This document shows, piece by piece, positions 49,992 through 59,370 of a stretch of 64,000 bases of DNA. This stretch comes from Arsenophonus sp052174115 (GTDB taxonomy: Bacteria > Pseudomonadota > Gammaproteobacteria > Enterobacterales > Enterobacteriaceae), in contig JBQMRX010000001.1 in the NCBI GenBank assembly GCA_052174115.1, positions 558,001 to 622,000 of the forward strand, read 5' to 3'. Numbering within the stretch: position 1 is the first letter of the stretch; each line of letters starts with the position of its first letter. The notes under the pieces are model-generated. The model had not been told where the DNA came from. It ran no database searches and was given only the letters and a program-made list of their open reading frames with translations. The position numbers and the translations under genes are program-made.

Positions 49992-51824
49992 ATGTGTGGA
50001 ATTATTGGCGCAGTAGCGCAACGTAATATAATTAAAATTCTTATTGAAGGACTTCGTCGACTTGAATATAGAGGTTATGACTCTTCTGGTTTAGCTGTTG
50101 TTGATAATAATGCTAATTTAACATTATTACGCGAAACAGGTAAAGTTCAGATTTTGATTGATGAGATAGAAAAACATACTGTAATTGGCAGCACTGGTAT
50201 CGCTCATACTCGTTGGGCAACTCATGGATCACCAACAAAGAAAAATGCTCATCCGCATACATCTGAATATATTTCAGTTGTTCATAATGGAATTATTGAG
50301 AATTATCAGGAATTACGTGAGCAACTTAAAAAACAAAATTATATTTTTACCTCAGAAACTGATACTGAAGTTATTGCACATTTAATTCATTATGAATTAC
50401 AAAAAAGCGGTAAGTTACTAAAAATAGTACAACTTGTTACAAAACAATTAAAAGGTATTTATTCTATAGTTATTATGGATAGCCGTACACCTGGATTGTT
50501 AATGGCTGCTTGTTTAGGTAGTCCTTTAATTATAGGTTTAGGTGTTGGTGAAAATTTTTTAGTATCAGATCAATTAGCACTTTTACCAGTTACGCGTCAA
50601 TTTATATATTTAAAAGAAGGTGATATTGCTGAAATTACTCGTCGATCAGTGCATATTTTTAATCAACAAGGAATAAAAATTGAACGAGAGAAAATAGAAT
50701 CTAATCTTCAGTATGATATTAGTAATAAAGGAATTTATCGTCACTATATGCAAAAAGAAATTTATGAGCAACCTTTAGCAATAAAAAATTCTTTAGAAGG
50801 ACGTTTCGATCAATATGATCATATCATTTTTACAGAATTAGATAAAAAAGCTCAAGATTTATTATATCAAGTTGAACACATTCAAATTATTGCTTGTGGA
50901 AGTTCGTATAATGCTGGAATGGTTGCTCGTTATTGGTTTGAATCTTTAGCAAATATACCTTGTGATGTAGAAATTGCTTCTGAATTCCGTTATCGAAAAT
51001 CAGTGAGGCGTAAAAATAGTTTATTAATAACTATATCTCAATCTGGCGAAACAGCAGATACTTTAGCTGCATTACGTTTATCAAAAACGCTTGGTTATTT
51101 AACATCATTAACAATATGTAATGTTTTAGGTTCATCTTTAGTTCGTGAATCAAATTTTGCGTTAATGACAAAAGCTGGCGTAGAAATTAGTGTAGCATCA
51201 ACTAAAGCTTTTACTACTCAATTAACAATTTTATTATTATTAGTTGCTTATTTAATTCGTTTAAAAAACAAAAATATTACTATTGAGCGAAATATTGTTC
51301 AAGCATTACATGTTTTACCTGCTCGTATTGACAATCTTTTATTACAAAAAAAAATAATTAAAGTTTTAGCAAAAAATTTTTCTGATAAAAACCATGCACT
51401 TTTTCTTGGTCGTGGTGATCAATTTCCAATTGCAGTTGAAGGTGCATTAAAGTTAAAAGAAGTCTCTTATATTCATGCAGAAGCTTATGCAGCTGGTGAA
51501 TTAAAGCATGGTCCATTATCGCTAATTAACACTGATATGCCAGTTATTATTATTGCTCCAAATAATGAATTACTTAAAAAACTAAAATCAAATATTGAAG
51601 AAGTTTACGCTAGAGGTGCTTCAATTTATGTTTTTACTGATAAAGATGCTGGTTTTATTGATAATGAAAATATGAAAATAATTCTATTACCATATGTTGA
51701 AGAGTTAATTGCTCCTATTTTTTATACTATTCCTCTTCAATTATTATCTTATTATGTTGCTTTAATTAAAGGAACAGATATTGATCATCCAAGAAATTTA
51801 GCTAAATCTGTAACGGTTGAATAA
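49992..51824 (+). CDS. glmS: Glutamine--fructose-6-phosphate aminotransferase (isomerizing)
   Basis: GlmS makes glucosamine-6-phosphate from fructose-6-phosphate and glutamine, the committed step of amino-sugar synthesis. The 610-residue protein (E. coli 609) has the N-terminal nucleophile Cys2 (MCGIIGAV) with HTRWATHG and HNGIIENY. Two SIS domains carry GSSYNAG, ISQSGETADT and VASTKAFTTQ. It ends DHPRNLAKSVTVE. No ribozyme-like leader occurs, as expected for this group. In E. coli GlmS is controlled by the GlmY/GlmZ sRNAs, which I could not look for here. Confidence 0.98.
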   Translation: MCGIIGAVAQRNIIKILIEGLRRLEYRGYDSSGLAVVDNNANLTLLRETGKVQILIDEIEKHTVIGSTGIAHTRWATHGSPTKKNAHPHTSEYISVVHNGIIENYQELREQLKKQNYIFTSETDTEVIAHLIHYELQKSGKLLKIVQLVTKQLKGIYSIVIMDSRTPGLLMAACLGSPLIIGLGVGENFLVSDQLALLPVTRQFIYLKEGDIAEITRRSVHIFNQQGIKIEREKIESNLQYDISNKGIYRHYMQKEIYEQPLAIKNSLEGRFDQYDHIIFTELDKKAQDLLYQVEHIQIIACGSSYNAGMVARYWFESLANIPCDVEIASEFRYRKSVRRKNSLLITISQSGETADTLAALRLSKTLGYLTSLTICNVLGSSLVRESNFALMTKAGVEISVASTKAFTTQLTILLLLVAYLIRLKNKNITIERNIVQALHVLPARIDNLLLQKKIIKVLAKNFSDKNHALFLGRGDQFPIAVEGALKLKEVSYIHAEAYAAGELKHGPLSLINTDMPVIIIAPNNELLKKLKSNIEEVYARGASIYVFTDKDAGFIDNENMKIILLPYVEELIAPIFYTIPLQLLSYYVALIKGTDIDHPRNLAKSVTVE

Positions 51825-52034
51825 CTTTTTATTTAATGAATAATTCTTTTAATATTATAAGTAAATTATAATTTTCATAAATTTAAACTAAAATAAATAT
51901 TTTTTTTAATTATAATAAGTAAATATTATTAATTTATTTAAAGAATATTTATATTATGATTAAAAATAATATATAAATATAAGATATATGGATAATATTT
52001 TTATTTTGTTTTAATTAAAATTTTATTTAATTAA

Positions 52035-52073
52035 TTTATATTTAATTTGAATTAATTTTAAATTAAATATAAA
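52035..52073 (+). terminator. Hairpin behind glmS, 14-bp perfect stem
   Basis: Arms at 52035-52048 and 52060-52073 are exact complements; a G-U and two A-U pairs extend the stem inward. Located 211 nt after the glmS stop, it is a candidate 3' end for the atp-glmU-glmS transcript. A-rich rather than T-rich sequence follows. Confidence 0.4.
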
Positions 52074-52424
52074 AATAAACCATAAAATGATAGTATTATT
52101 AAAATAATTCATTATTTTTTTATTAAAATATTTTTATAATATTTGATATTTTAAATAAATATTAAATGTCAATAAATTTTTTTCAATCTTTTTATTTTTA
52201 TTTTTAAATTATTAAAAATTTATAATTTGAATAAAAATATTAATTATTTAAATTAATTAAAATATCATGTTAACAAATTTAATTTAAAAAAAATTATTTT
52301 ATTAAATATTTTTCTAAAAATTTAATAATAAAATTATATATAAAATATATATCAAAAAACTTTAGATAAATGTAATTTTATAAAAATATTTTCTTATTAA
52401 TTTAAAATATATCTTTAATAATTC

Positions 52425-52480
52425 ATTCATTAAATAGATTAATATAATTTATATAAATTATATTAATCTATTTAATGAAT
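52425..52480 (+). terminator. 56-nt perfect palindrome followed by a T-run
   Basis: All 28 pairs between 52425-52452 and 52453-52480 are Watson-Crick, including two G-C pairs (C52428/G52477, G52437/C52468). ATTTTTTG follows on the plus strand, so the RNA would be a very long hairpin with a U-tract, an intrinsic terminator in form. It lies 600 nt behind glmS and 380 nt before asd. It is the longest perfect inverted repeat I found in the window. Confidence 0.75.
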
Positions 52481-52860
52481 ATTTTTTGATGATTTAATAG
52501 ATTTTTAATACTAATGTTAATTATTTTATTTATGATATATAACTTATGTTAATATTAAATTTTATTCATAATAAATTTATTTTTAATATAATATCTCTAA
52601 AATAAAAAATAACTTACATATAATAATTTATTTTTAAAATTATATAAATAATTTTATTTAAAAGTATTTTTTATAAAAAATAAATTGAATAAATAATAAA
52701 ATATTTATAATTTCAATAAAATTAATTAATATTATAATTTATTATTATTTTTTTAATAAAATAGTATTAAAAGATATAAATAAATTAAGTTTATAAATTA
52801 TTTTTATAAATATAAATAATATTATTTAGTAATAAAAATTAGAGATTGGATATAAGAAAA

Positions 52861-53979
52861 ATGAAAAATGTCGGGTTTATTGGTTGGCGCGGTATGGTTG
52901 GTTCTGTTTTATTACAACGTATCGTTGAAGAGAATTATTTTAATAAAGTTAATTTTATATTTTTTACAACTTCTCAGTATGGTGAATTTGCACCAAAATA
53001 TGGTCAATATCAAAAAATTCTTCAAGATGCTTTTAATCTTGAAGAACTAAAAGAATTAGAAATAATAATTACTTGTCATGGTGGTGAATATACAGATCAA
53101 ATTTATTATAAATTACGCGATATTGGTTGGTCAGGTTATTGGATAGATGCAGCATCATCTTTACGAATGAAAGAAGATAGTATTATTATTCTTGATCCTA
53201 TTAATTATCAATATATTGATCAAGGTTTAAATAAAGGAATAAAAACTTTTATTGGTGGTAATTGTACAGTAAATTTAATGTTAATCGCTTTAGCTGGATT
53301 GTTTGCTGAAAATTTAATTGAATGGATTTCTGTTGCAACCTATCAGGCAGCTTCTGGTGCTGGTTCACGTAATATACGTGAATTATTACTTCAAATGGGT
53401 CAATTATATTTACAAGTTTCTGATAAATTGCAAAATCCTGCGGAAGCTATTTTATCAATTGAAAAAAAAGTAAGTAATTTTATGCGTAGTGGAAAAATAA
53501 TTTCCGAAGTTTTTGGTGTACCATTAGCAGGTAGTTTAATTCCATGGATAGATAAACAACTACCTAATGGTCAAAGTCGTGAAGAATGGAAATGGCAAGA
53601 AGAAACTAATAAAATTTTAAATACTGGATATTATCATACTATTGCTATTGATGGTTTATGTATTCGTATTGGCTCATTGCGTTGTCATAGTCAAGCATTT
53701 ACAATTAAATTAAAAAAAAATATTTCTATTGATAATGTTCAACAAATTTTAGGTACACATAACGATTGGGTTAAAGTTATTCCTAATGAGCGAGAATTAA
53801 CTATTAAAGAATTAACTCCTGCTGCAGTAACAGGAACATTAAATATTCCAATTGGGCGATTACGTAAATTAAATATTGGACAAAAATATTTATCCGCTTT
53901 TACAGTTGGTGATCAATTATTATGGGGATCAACAGAATCATTATATCGTATGTTAAAAATATTAAATAAATTTATTTAA
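52861..53979 (+). CDS. asd: Aspartate-semialdehyde dehydrogenase
   Basis: Asd reduces aspartyl phosphate to the semialdehyde, feeding lysine/diaminopimelate, threonine and methionine. I start it at ATG 52861 (372 residues, E. coli 367), with GGA about 10 nt upstream; a TTG 15 nt earlier would add five unaligned residues. The protein has NVGFIGWRGMVGS, the catalytic Cys in GGNCTVNLM, and the His in RCHSQAFTIKLK. In E. coli asd is far from glmS and gyrB, so its position here is a rearrangement. Confidence 0.97.
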   Translation: MKNVGFIGWRGMVGSVLLQRIVEENYFNKVNFIFFTTSQYGEFAPKYGQYQKILQDAFNLEELKELEIIITCHGGEYTDQIYYKLRDIGWSGYWIDAASSLRMKEDSIIILDPINYQYIDQGLNKGIKTFIGGNCTVNLMLIALAGLFAENLIEWISVATYQAASGAGSRNIRELLLQMGQLYLQVSDKLQNPAEAILSIEKKVSNFMRSGKIISEVFGVPLAGSLIPWIDKQLPNGQSREEWKWQEETNKILNTGYYHTIAIDGLCIRIGSLRCHSQAFTIKLKKNISIDNVQQILGTHNDWVKVIPNERELTIKELTPAAVTGTLNIPIGRLRKLNIGQKYLSAFTVGDQLLWGSTESLYRMLKILNKFI

Positions 53980-54026
53980 TATTTTAAATTTAAATATATA
54001 TATTTAATTATATATAGAATATTTTT

Positions 54027-54050
54027 CTAATAAAATTTTAATTTTATTAG
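54027..54050 (+). terminator. Hairpin directly behind asd
   Basis: CTAATAAAATT pairs with AATTTTATTAG (11 bp, closed by a C-G pair) around TT, 48 nt after the asd stop. No T-run follows, so termination would rely on the stem or on Rho. Confidence 0.4.
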
Positions 54051-54123
54051 CAAGTACTTAGGTAGTAACTAAATAATATTTAATAATACTAATAAATTTA
54101 TTAAAATAATAAATATCTTTTAA

Positions 54124-54153
54124 TTATTTTTATATTTTAAAATATAAAAATAA
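54124..54153. repeat. 30-nt perfect palindrome behind asd
   Basis: Fifteen A/T pairs are mirrored around 54138.5; symmetry breaks at A54123/A54154. With the hairpin at 54027-54050 it forms a tandem arrangement like those behind rpsT and dnaJ. Confidence 0.65.
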
Positions 54154-55046
54154 ATTATTAATATTTATTTTCTTAAAATTTTTAATTTTTTATTAGTAAT
54201 TTTAATATAATTAATTTTTAATTGCAGTGATTTTTTATTAGCTATAGATTTATTTTTATTTTATTAGATAAATAAGTTTTATTATATAAATAAAATATTG
54301 ATGTTTAATTAATAAAAATATATTTTATTTTTATAATTAATTTTAATCATATTTTATATGAAAAGATATTTTTTCATGTTATTTAATTTTTTATTCTGAT
54401 ATCATCATAATCCATTCAAATTTTGCTTTTTATACAAAAATTTATTCATAAGAACTTGATCTTAAAAAAATAACTTCTTTTATATTTAATATTATATTTT
54501 AATATATTTATATATTTATTTTAAATATTTATTTTTTCCTAAAATAAAATTATAAGTATTATTATTACTTATAAATATAAAAATCTCTATAATTTATGAT
54601 ATTTTATTACATTAATTAATAAATTATTTTTTAATTTGTTAATTAAATTTTCTTTATGATCTACTTTAATTATTATTTTTTATTTATATATGTAAAAAGT
54701 AAATAATAATTTAATTATAAATAATAAAAAAATAATATAGTTAATTTATTTTATTTCATAAATAAAAAAATTTTATGAGTCATTCTTATTTTTATTTTAA
54801 AAACTATAAATAAATATTTAATTATAAAAATTTACTTTTGAATACTTATAAATATTTTTTATAAAAAATAACCTAATAATAATTTTTATTTGTTATGTTT
54901 AATAAAAATAATTAATCAACAATTTAATTAGATATTAACTTTAATATTAAGTAAGTTATATGCATATTAAAAACTAATAGTTTTATTTAAAAAAATTTTA
55001 AATACTAATTAATTTAAAGATTGATTTTTATTTTTTTTATTTAAAG

Positions 55047-57458
55047 TTAAATATCTATATTTTTTGCTTTTAATGCATTTTCTTCAATAAAAATTCTACG
55101 CGGTTCAACTGTATCACCCATTAATGTAATAAAAAGTTGATTAGTTGCAATAGCATCTTTAACAGTAACACGCATCATGCAACGAGTATCTGGATTCATA
55201 GTTGTTTCCCACAATTGTTCTGGGTTCATTTCACCTAATCCTTTATAGCGTTGTACTATTAAACCACGACGTGATTCTTTTGATAACCAATTCAATGCTT
55301 CTTCAAAAGAAAAAATAGTTTGACGACGTTCTCCTCTTTCTACATAAGCACCATCTTTAATTAAATCTCCTATTAGGTTCCTAATTTTAGTAATACGCGT
55401 ATATTCAATACTATGAATAAAATTAACATCTAAGCTGTAATTAGTATTAATGCCATGAGTTTTAATACATATAATTGGTTCAAATAATTTAGATTCATAA
55501 TTTTCATTAATATAATAACTATAAATACTACCATATTCTTCGTTATCTGTTAAACGCTTAACTAAAATATTTATCCAATTTTTTATTTTTGATTTATTTT
55601 TTAAATCATCTACTAACAAGGTAGGTTGATAAATCAGATTATTTAATAAAGCTATTGGATAATTATGTTCAAAATGTTTAATATTTTTTTTAGCAGTATT
55701 ATATTCAATAATTAACTTCTCTAATAACTTCCCTTTCAATGCAGGAGTATAAGGACTAGTATAAAGTGCTGCGTTATCTAATGCAATTGAGATTAAATAT
55801 TGATCCATAGCTTCATCATCTTTAATATATTGTTCTTGTTTACCTTTTTTCATTTTATATAAAGGTGGCTGAGCAATATAAACATGTCCTCGTTCAATAA
55901 TTTCTGGCATCTGACGATAAAAAAAAGTTAATAATAATGTACGAATATGAGAACCATCAACATCAGCATCAGTCATAATAATAATACTATGATAACGTAA
56001 TTTATTTGGATTATATTCATCTTGTCCGATACCACAACCTAAAGCAGTTATTAAAGTAGCAACTTCTTGAGATGAAAGTATTTTATCAAAACATGCTTTT
56101 TCAACATTAAGAATTTTACCTTTTAATGGTAAAATTGCTTGATTTTTTCGATTACGTCCTTGTTTTGCAGAGCCTCCTGCAGAATCACCTTCTACTAAAT
56201 ATAACTCTGATTTAGTTGGATCACGTTCTTGGCAGTCAGCTAATTTTCCTGGTAATCCTGATAGATCAAAGATTCCCTTACGGCGGGTCATTTCACGCAC
56301 TTTACGCGAAGCTTCTCTTGCACGAGCGGCGTTAATGATTTTACTAATAACAATTTTAGCATCATTAGGATTTTTCAATAGATATTCAATAAGTTTTTCA
56401 TTCATTAATGTTTCAACAACAGTTTTTACTTCTGAAGAAACTAATTTATCTTTTGTTTGTGAAGAAAATTTCGGATCAATAATTCTAATTGAAATAACAG
56501 CAACTAAACCTTCACGAGTATCATCACCAGTAGCAGTAACTTTTATTTTTTTCTGGTAACCTTCTTTCTCAATATAATTATTCAATGTACGTGTTATTGC
56601 GGTTCGAAAACCAACAAGATGGGATCCTCCATCTCGTTGTGGAATGTTATTTGTAAAACAATAAATATTTTCTTGGAAACTATCATTCCATTGCATGGAT
56701 ATTTCTACATTAATACTTGATTTTTTAGCAGAAAAATAAAAAATACTTGGATGAATCGGAGTTTTATTCCAACTTAAATACTCTATAAAAGATTTAATTC
56801 CACCTTTACAATGAAAATGATCCTCTTTATTATCACGTTCATCCATTAAATGAATAGATATACCAGAATTAAGAAAAGATAATTCACGTAATCGTTTTTT
56901 TAAGATTTCATATTGAAATGCGATAATTGTTTTAAATATTTTTAAATTTGGCCAAAAACGAATATAAGTTCCAAGTTTATCAGTTTCTCCTATAATACTC
57001 AAAGGAGATCGTGGTACCCCTAATTGATATATTTGTTTATGAATTTTACCGTCACGCCAGATTATTAACTCTAATTTTTCTGATAAAGCATTAACAACAG
57101 AAATACCAACGCCATGTAAGCCACCAGAAACTTTATAGGAATTATTATCAAATTTACCTCCAGCATGAAGAACTGTCATAATAACTTCTACAGCAGAAAC
57201 ACCTTCTTCATGAAGATCAGTTGGAATACCACGACCATTATCAAAAACAGATACAGAGTTATCAACATGTATAGTTACATTAATATTAGTACAATATCCA
57301 GCTAATGCTTCATCTATAGCGTTGTCAACAATCTCGAATACCATGTGATGAAGTCCTGTACCATCATCGGTATCACCAATATACATTCCTGGTCGTTTAC
57401 GTACTGCATCTAATCCTTTTAATACTTTGATACTTGAAGAATCATATATATTTGACAT
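55047..57458 (-). CDS. gyrB: DNA gyrase subunit B
   Basis: GyrB is the ATPase and TOPRIM subunit of gyrase, which introduces negative supercoils. The 803-residue protein (E. coli 804) starts SNIYDSSSIKVLKGLDAVRKRP. It has the GHKL ATP site (EIVDNAIDEA, GGLHGVG), the TOPRIM motifs EGDSAGGSAKQGR and TDADVDGSHIR, the extra domain typical of proteobacterial GyrB (about 560-725), and the C-terminal QRYKGLGEMNP. recF, normally between dnaN and gyrB, is missing. Confidence 0.98.
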   Translation of the reverse strand: MSNIYDSSSIKVLKGLDAVRKRPGMYIGDTDDGTGLHHMVFEIVDNAIDEALAGYCTNINVTIHVDNSVSVFDNGRGIPTDLHEEGVSAVEVIMTVLHAGGKFDNNSYKVSGGLHGVGISVVNALSEKLELIIWRDGKIHKQIYQLGVPRSPLSIIGETDKLGTYIRFWPNLKIFKTIIAFQYEILKKRLRELSFLNSGISIHLMDERDNKEDHFHCKGGIKSFIEYLSWNKTPIHPSIFYFSAKKSSINVEISMQWNDSFQENIYCFTNNIPQRDGGSHLVGFRTAITRTLNNYIEKEGYQKKIKVTATGDDTREGLVAVISIRIIDPKFSSQTKDKLVSSEVKTVVETLMNEKLIEYLLKNPNDAKIVISKIINAARAREASRKVREMTRRKGIFDLSGLPGKLADCQERDPTKSELYLVEGDSAGGSAKQGRNRKNQAILPLKGKILNVEKACFDKILSSQEVATLITALGCGIGQDEYNPNKLRYHSIIIMTDADVDGSHIRTLLLTFFYRQMPEIIERGHVYIAQPPLYKMKKGKQEQYIKDDEAMDQYLISIALDNAALYTSPYTPALKGKLLEKLIIEYNTAKKNIKHFEHNYPIALLNNLIYQPTLLVDDLKNKSKIKNWINILVKRLTDNEEYGSIYSYYINENYESKLFEPIICIKTHGINTNYSLDVNFIHSIEYTRITKIRNLIGDLIKDGAYVERGERRQTIFSFEEALNWLSKESRRGLIVQRYKGLGEMNPEQLWETTMNPDTRCMMRVTVKDAIATNQLFITLMGDTVEPRRIFIEENALKAKNIDI

Positions 57459-58262
57459 TAATTTTTCTCGCTAATTTTTATGATTCTATAATTAAATGTT
57501 TCTTTTGTCATATTTTAGATAAAATATCCTATTATTTATATTTAATTTATTTTATATTTTAAAATATTAATTACGTTAATAAAAAATTAGATATTTAAGT
57601 AATTTTAAATAATTTAATTAAAAATTAATTACGATTTACTTTTCTGTCAATTTATAAATCAAATTTTTATCAAGAATCTGATATAAAATAGAATTTTATT
57701 ACATTAAAATTAATTTATTATTATATACTAGTATACTATATCTTAATAATTTATTTTTTATCTTATTTTCGTTGAAACTAATTTTTAAAAATAATTTATT
57801 TAATTTTGCTTGATTAATAGTTAATTTTAATTAGTTTATAACTTAAATTATAAAGATAATTATAATTAATTATTTAATATGATAGTTAAATATTTAAAAT
57901 ATATTAATTATATTAATAATTATCTATTTAAATTAATAGTTTTATTTTTATTATTATTATCAATAAAAACATTATTATTATCATTAATATATTTGATATT
58001 TTATTAAATAAGTTTAATAGATTTTTATCTTAAAAATAAAGATAATAATAAAAATATCTTTTTTTTTAAAGAAAATTACATTTATTATTTAAGATAAAAA
58101 TATAAGAAAAATTCATATATATTAATTTAAAAAATATTTATTCTTTTATTACTATTTAAAAGCATATTAAAAATAAAATTTGTTACTAATAGTAAAATTA
58201 ATATTTTTAATATTATAAAATTTTTAAATAAATAAATATAAAAATATTATAGAATTATAATA
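57459..58262. other. Gap at the recF position
   Basis: These 804 nt between gyrB and dnaN are where E. coli has recF (about 1.1 kb). No Walker motif or extended frame remains on the minus strand. The tract is A/T-rich with small palindromes such as TATACTAGTATA (57724-57735). I interpret it as a fully eroded recF plus the gyrB promoter region. Confidence 0.6.
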
Positions 58263-59366
58263 TTAGAGACGCATTGGCATAATAATATAAATTGCTCTAT
58301 TATCAGTTATATCTTCAATTTGAATGCTTGAATTTGAATCAGTTAATAATAAATTAACTTGTTTACATTTTAGTGTATTTAATACATCAAGAATATAATT
58401 AATATTAAAACTAATTTCTATTATAGAACTTTTATAATTAACATCAATAATTTCTTCTGATTTTTCTTTTTCTTGATTTATTGTTGTAATTTTAAGTTGA
58501 TTTTTACTTATATAAAGTCGAACTCCAAAAAATTTTTCATTTAATAAAATCGCTGCTCGTGAAAATGCTTGTTTTAATATATGACAATCAGCAGTTAATT
58601 TTTTATATGAATTTTTACGTAAAATAGAACGATAATTAGGAAAATGGCCATCAATCAATTTTGATGTAAAAACGAAATCACCAAGATGAGCTTGGATATT
58701 ATTATTGCTAATTACTAACTTAATTGATTCGTTGTTACTATCTAATAATCGCATAAATTGTGTTATTCCTTTACGAGGAATAATCACTGAATGTGTTGGT
58801 AAATTTTTATTAATATTAACTGAACAAACAGATAAACGATGACCATCAGTAGTAACAGTTCGTAATTTTTGACCTTCAGTTTCAAATAACATACCATTAA
58901 GATAATAACGTACATCTTGATATGCCATTGAAAATTGAGTAGCTTCAATTAATTGTTTTAACATAATTTGTGGTAATTGAAATTCAACTTCACTTTTCCA
59001 ATTATCTATGCTTGGAAAATCAGAAGCAGGAAGAGTTGAAAGTGAAAAACGACTACGGTCGGAACATATAATTAAACGAGAGTTTTCTTCAATGATAACA
59101 TTAATTTCTGATCCACTTGGCAATCCACGCCATATATCAAAAAATTTACGAGCAGGTACAGTAATTGATCCATTTTCACTAGTCTGTGTTAATGACATTT
59201 TTGCTAGCATTTTTATTTCTAAATCAGTACTCGTTAATAAAAGTGTTTTTTCACTGACTTTAAGTAATATATTACCTAAAATAGGTAATATATGTCTTCC
59301 GCTAACTAAGCTAGTAACTTGTTGTAATGGTTTGAGTAATTGTTCACGTTTAATAGTAAATTTCAT
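58263..59366 (-). CDS. dnaN: DNA polymerase III beta sliding clamp
   Basis: The beta clamp encircles DNA and tethers polymerases. The 367-residue protein (E. coli 366) spans three clamp domains, starting MKFTIKREQLLKPLQQV, with PARKFFDIWRGLP, the conserved VRYYLNGMLFE and DGHRLSVC, and the C-terminal MPMRL. It starts 4 nt after the dnaA stop, so the two form an operon. No clear Shine-Dalgarno is visible before its ATG, consistent with coupling to dnaA. Confidence 0.97.
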   Translation of the reverse strand: MKFTIKREQLLKPLQQVTSLVSGRHILPILGNILLKVSEKTLLLTSTDLEIKMLAKMSLTQTSENGSITVPARKFFDIWRGLPSGSEINVIIEENSRLIICSDRSRFSLSTLPASDFPSIDNWKSEVEFQLPQIMLKQLIEATQFSMAYQDVRYYLNGMLFETEGQKLRTVTTDGHRLSVCSVNINKNLPTHSVIIPRKGITQFMRLLDSNNESIKLVISNNNIQAHLGDFVFTSKLIDGHFPNYRSILRKNSYKKLTADCHILKQAFSRAAILLNEKFFGVRLYISKNQLKITTINQEKEKSEEIIDVNYKSSIIEISFNINYILDVLNTLKCKQVNLLLTDSNSSIQIEDITDNRAIYIIMPMRL

Positions 59367-59370
59367 AGTA

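Larger units (their letters stand above)
51825..52860. other. Gene-free gap between glmS and asd (1.0 kb)
   Basis: No gene. An imperfectly extended 14-bp hairpin lies at 52035-52073, about 210 nt behind glmS, and a 56-nt perfect palindrome at 52425-52480. No lysine riboswitch is recognisable before asd. The remainder is low-complexity A/T sequence. Confidence 0.6.
53980..55046. other. Convergent gap between asd and gyrB (1.1 kb)
   Basis: No gene. Two inverted repeats follow asd: 54027-54050 (11-bp stem with G-C base pair, 48 nt after the stop) and 54124-54153 (30-nt perfect palindrome). The rest is A/T-rich low complexity without recognisable remnants. Confidence 0.6.

Noticed and set aside
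51825..52860. glmS ribozyme or lysine riboswitch around glmS/asd
   Set aside because: glmS ribozymes belong to Firmicutes and lie upstream of glmS; no conserved GC-containing riboswitch core is visible before asd.
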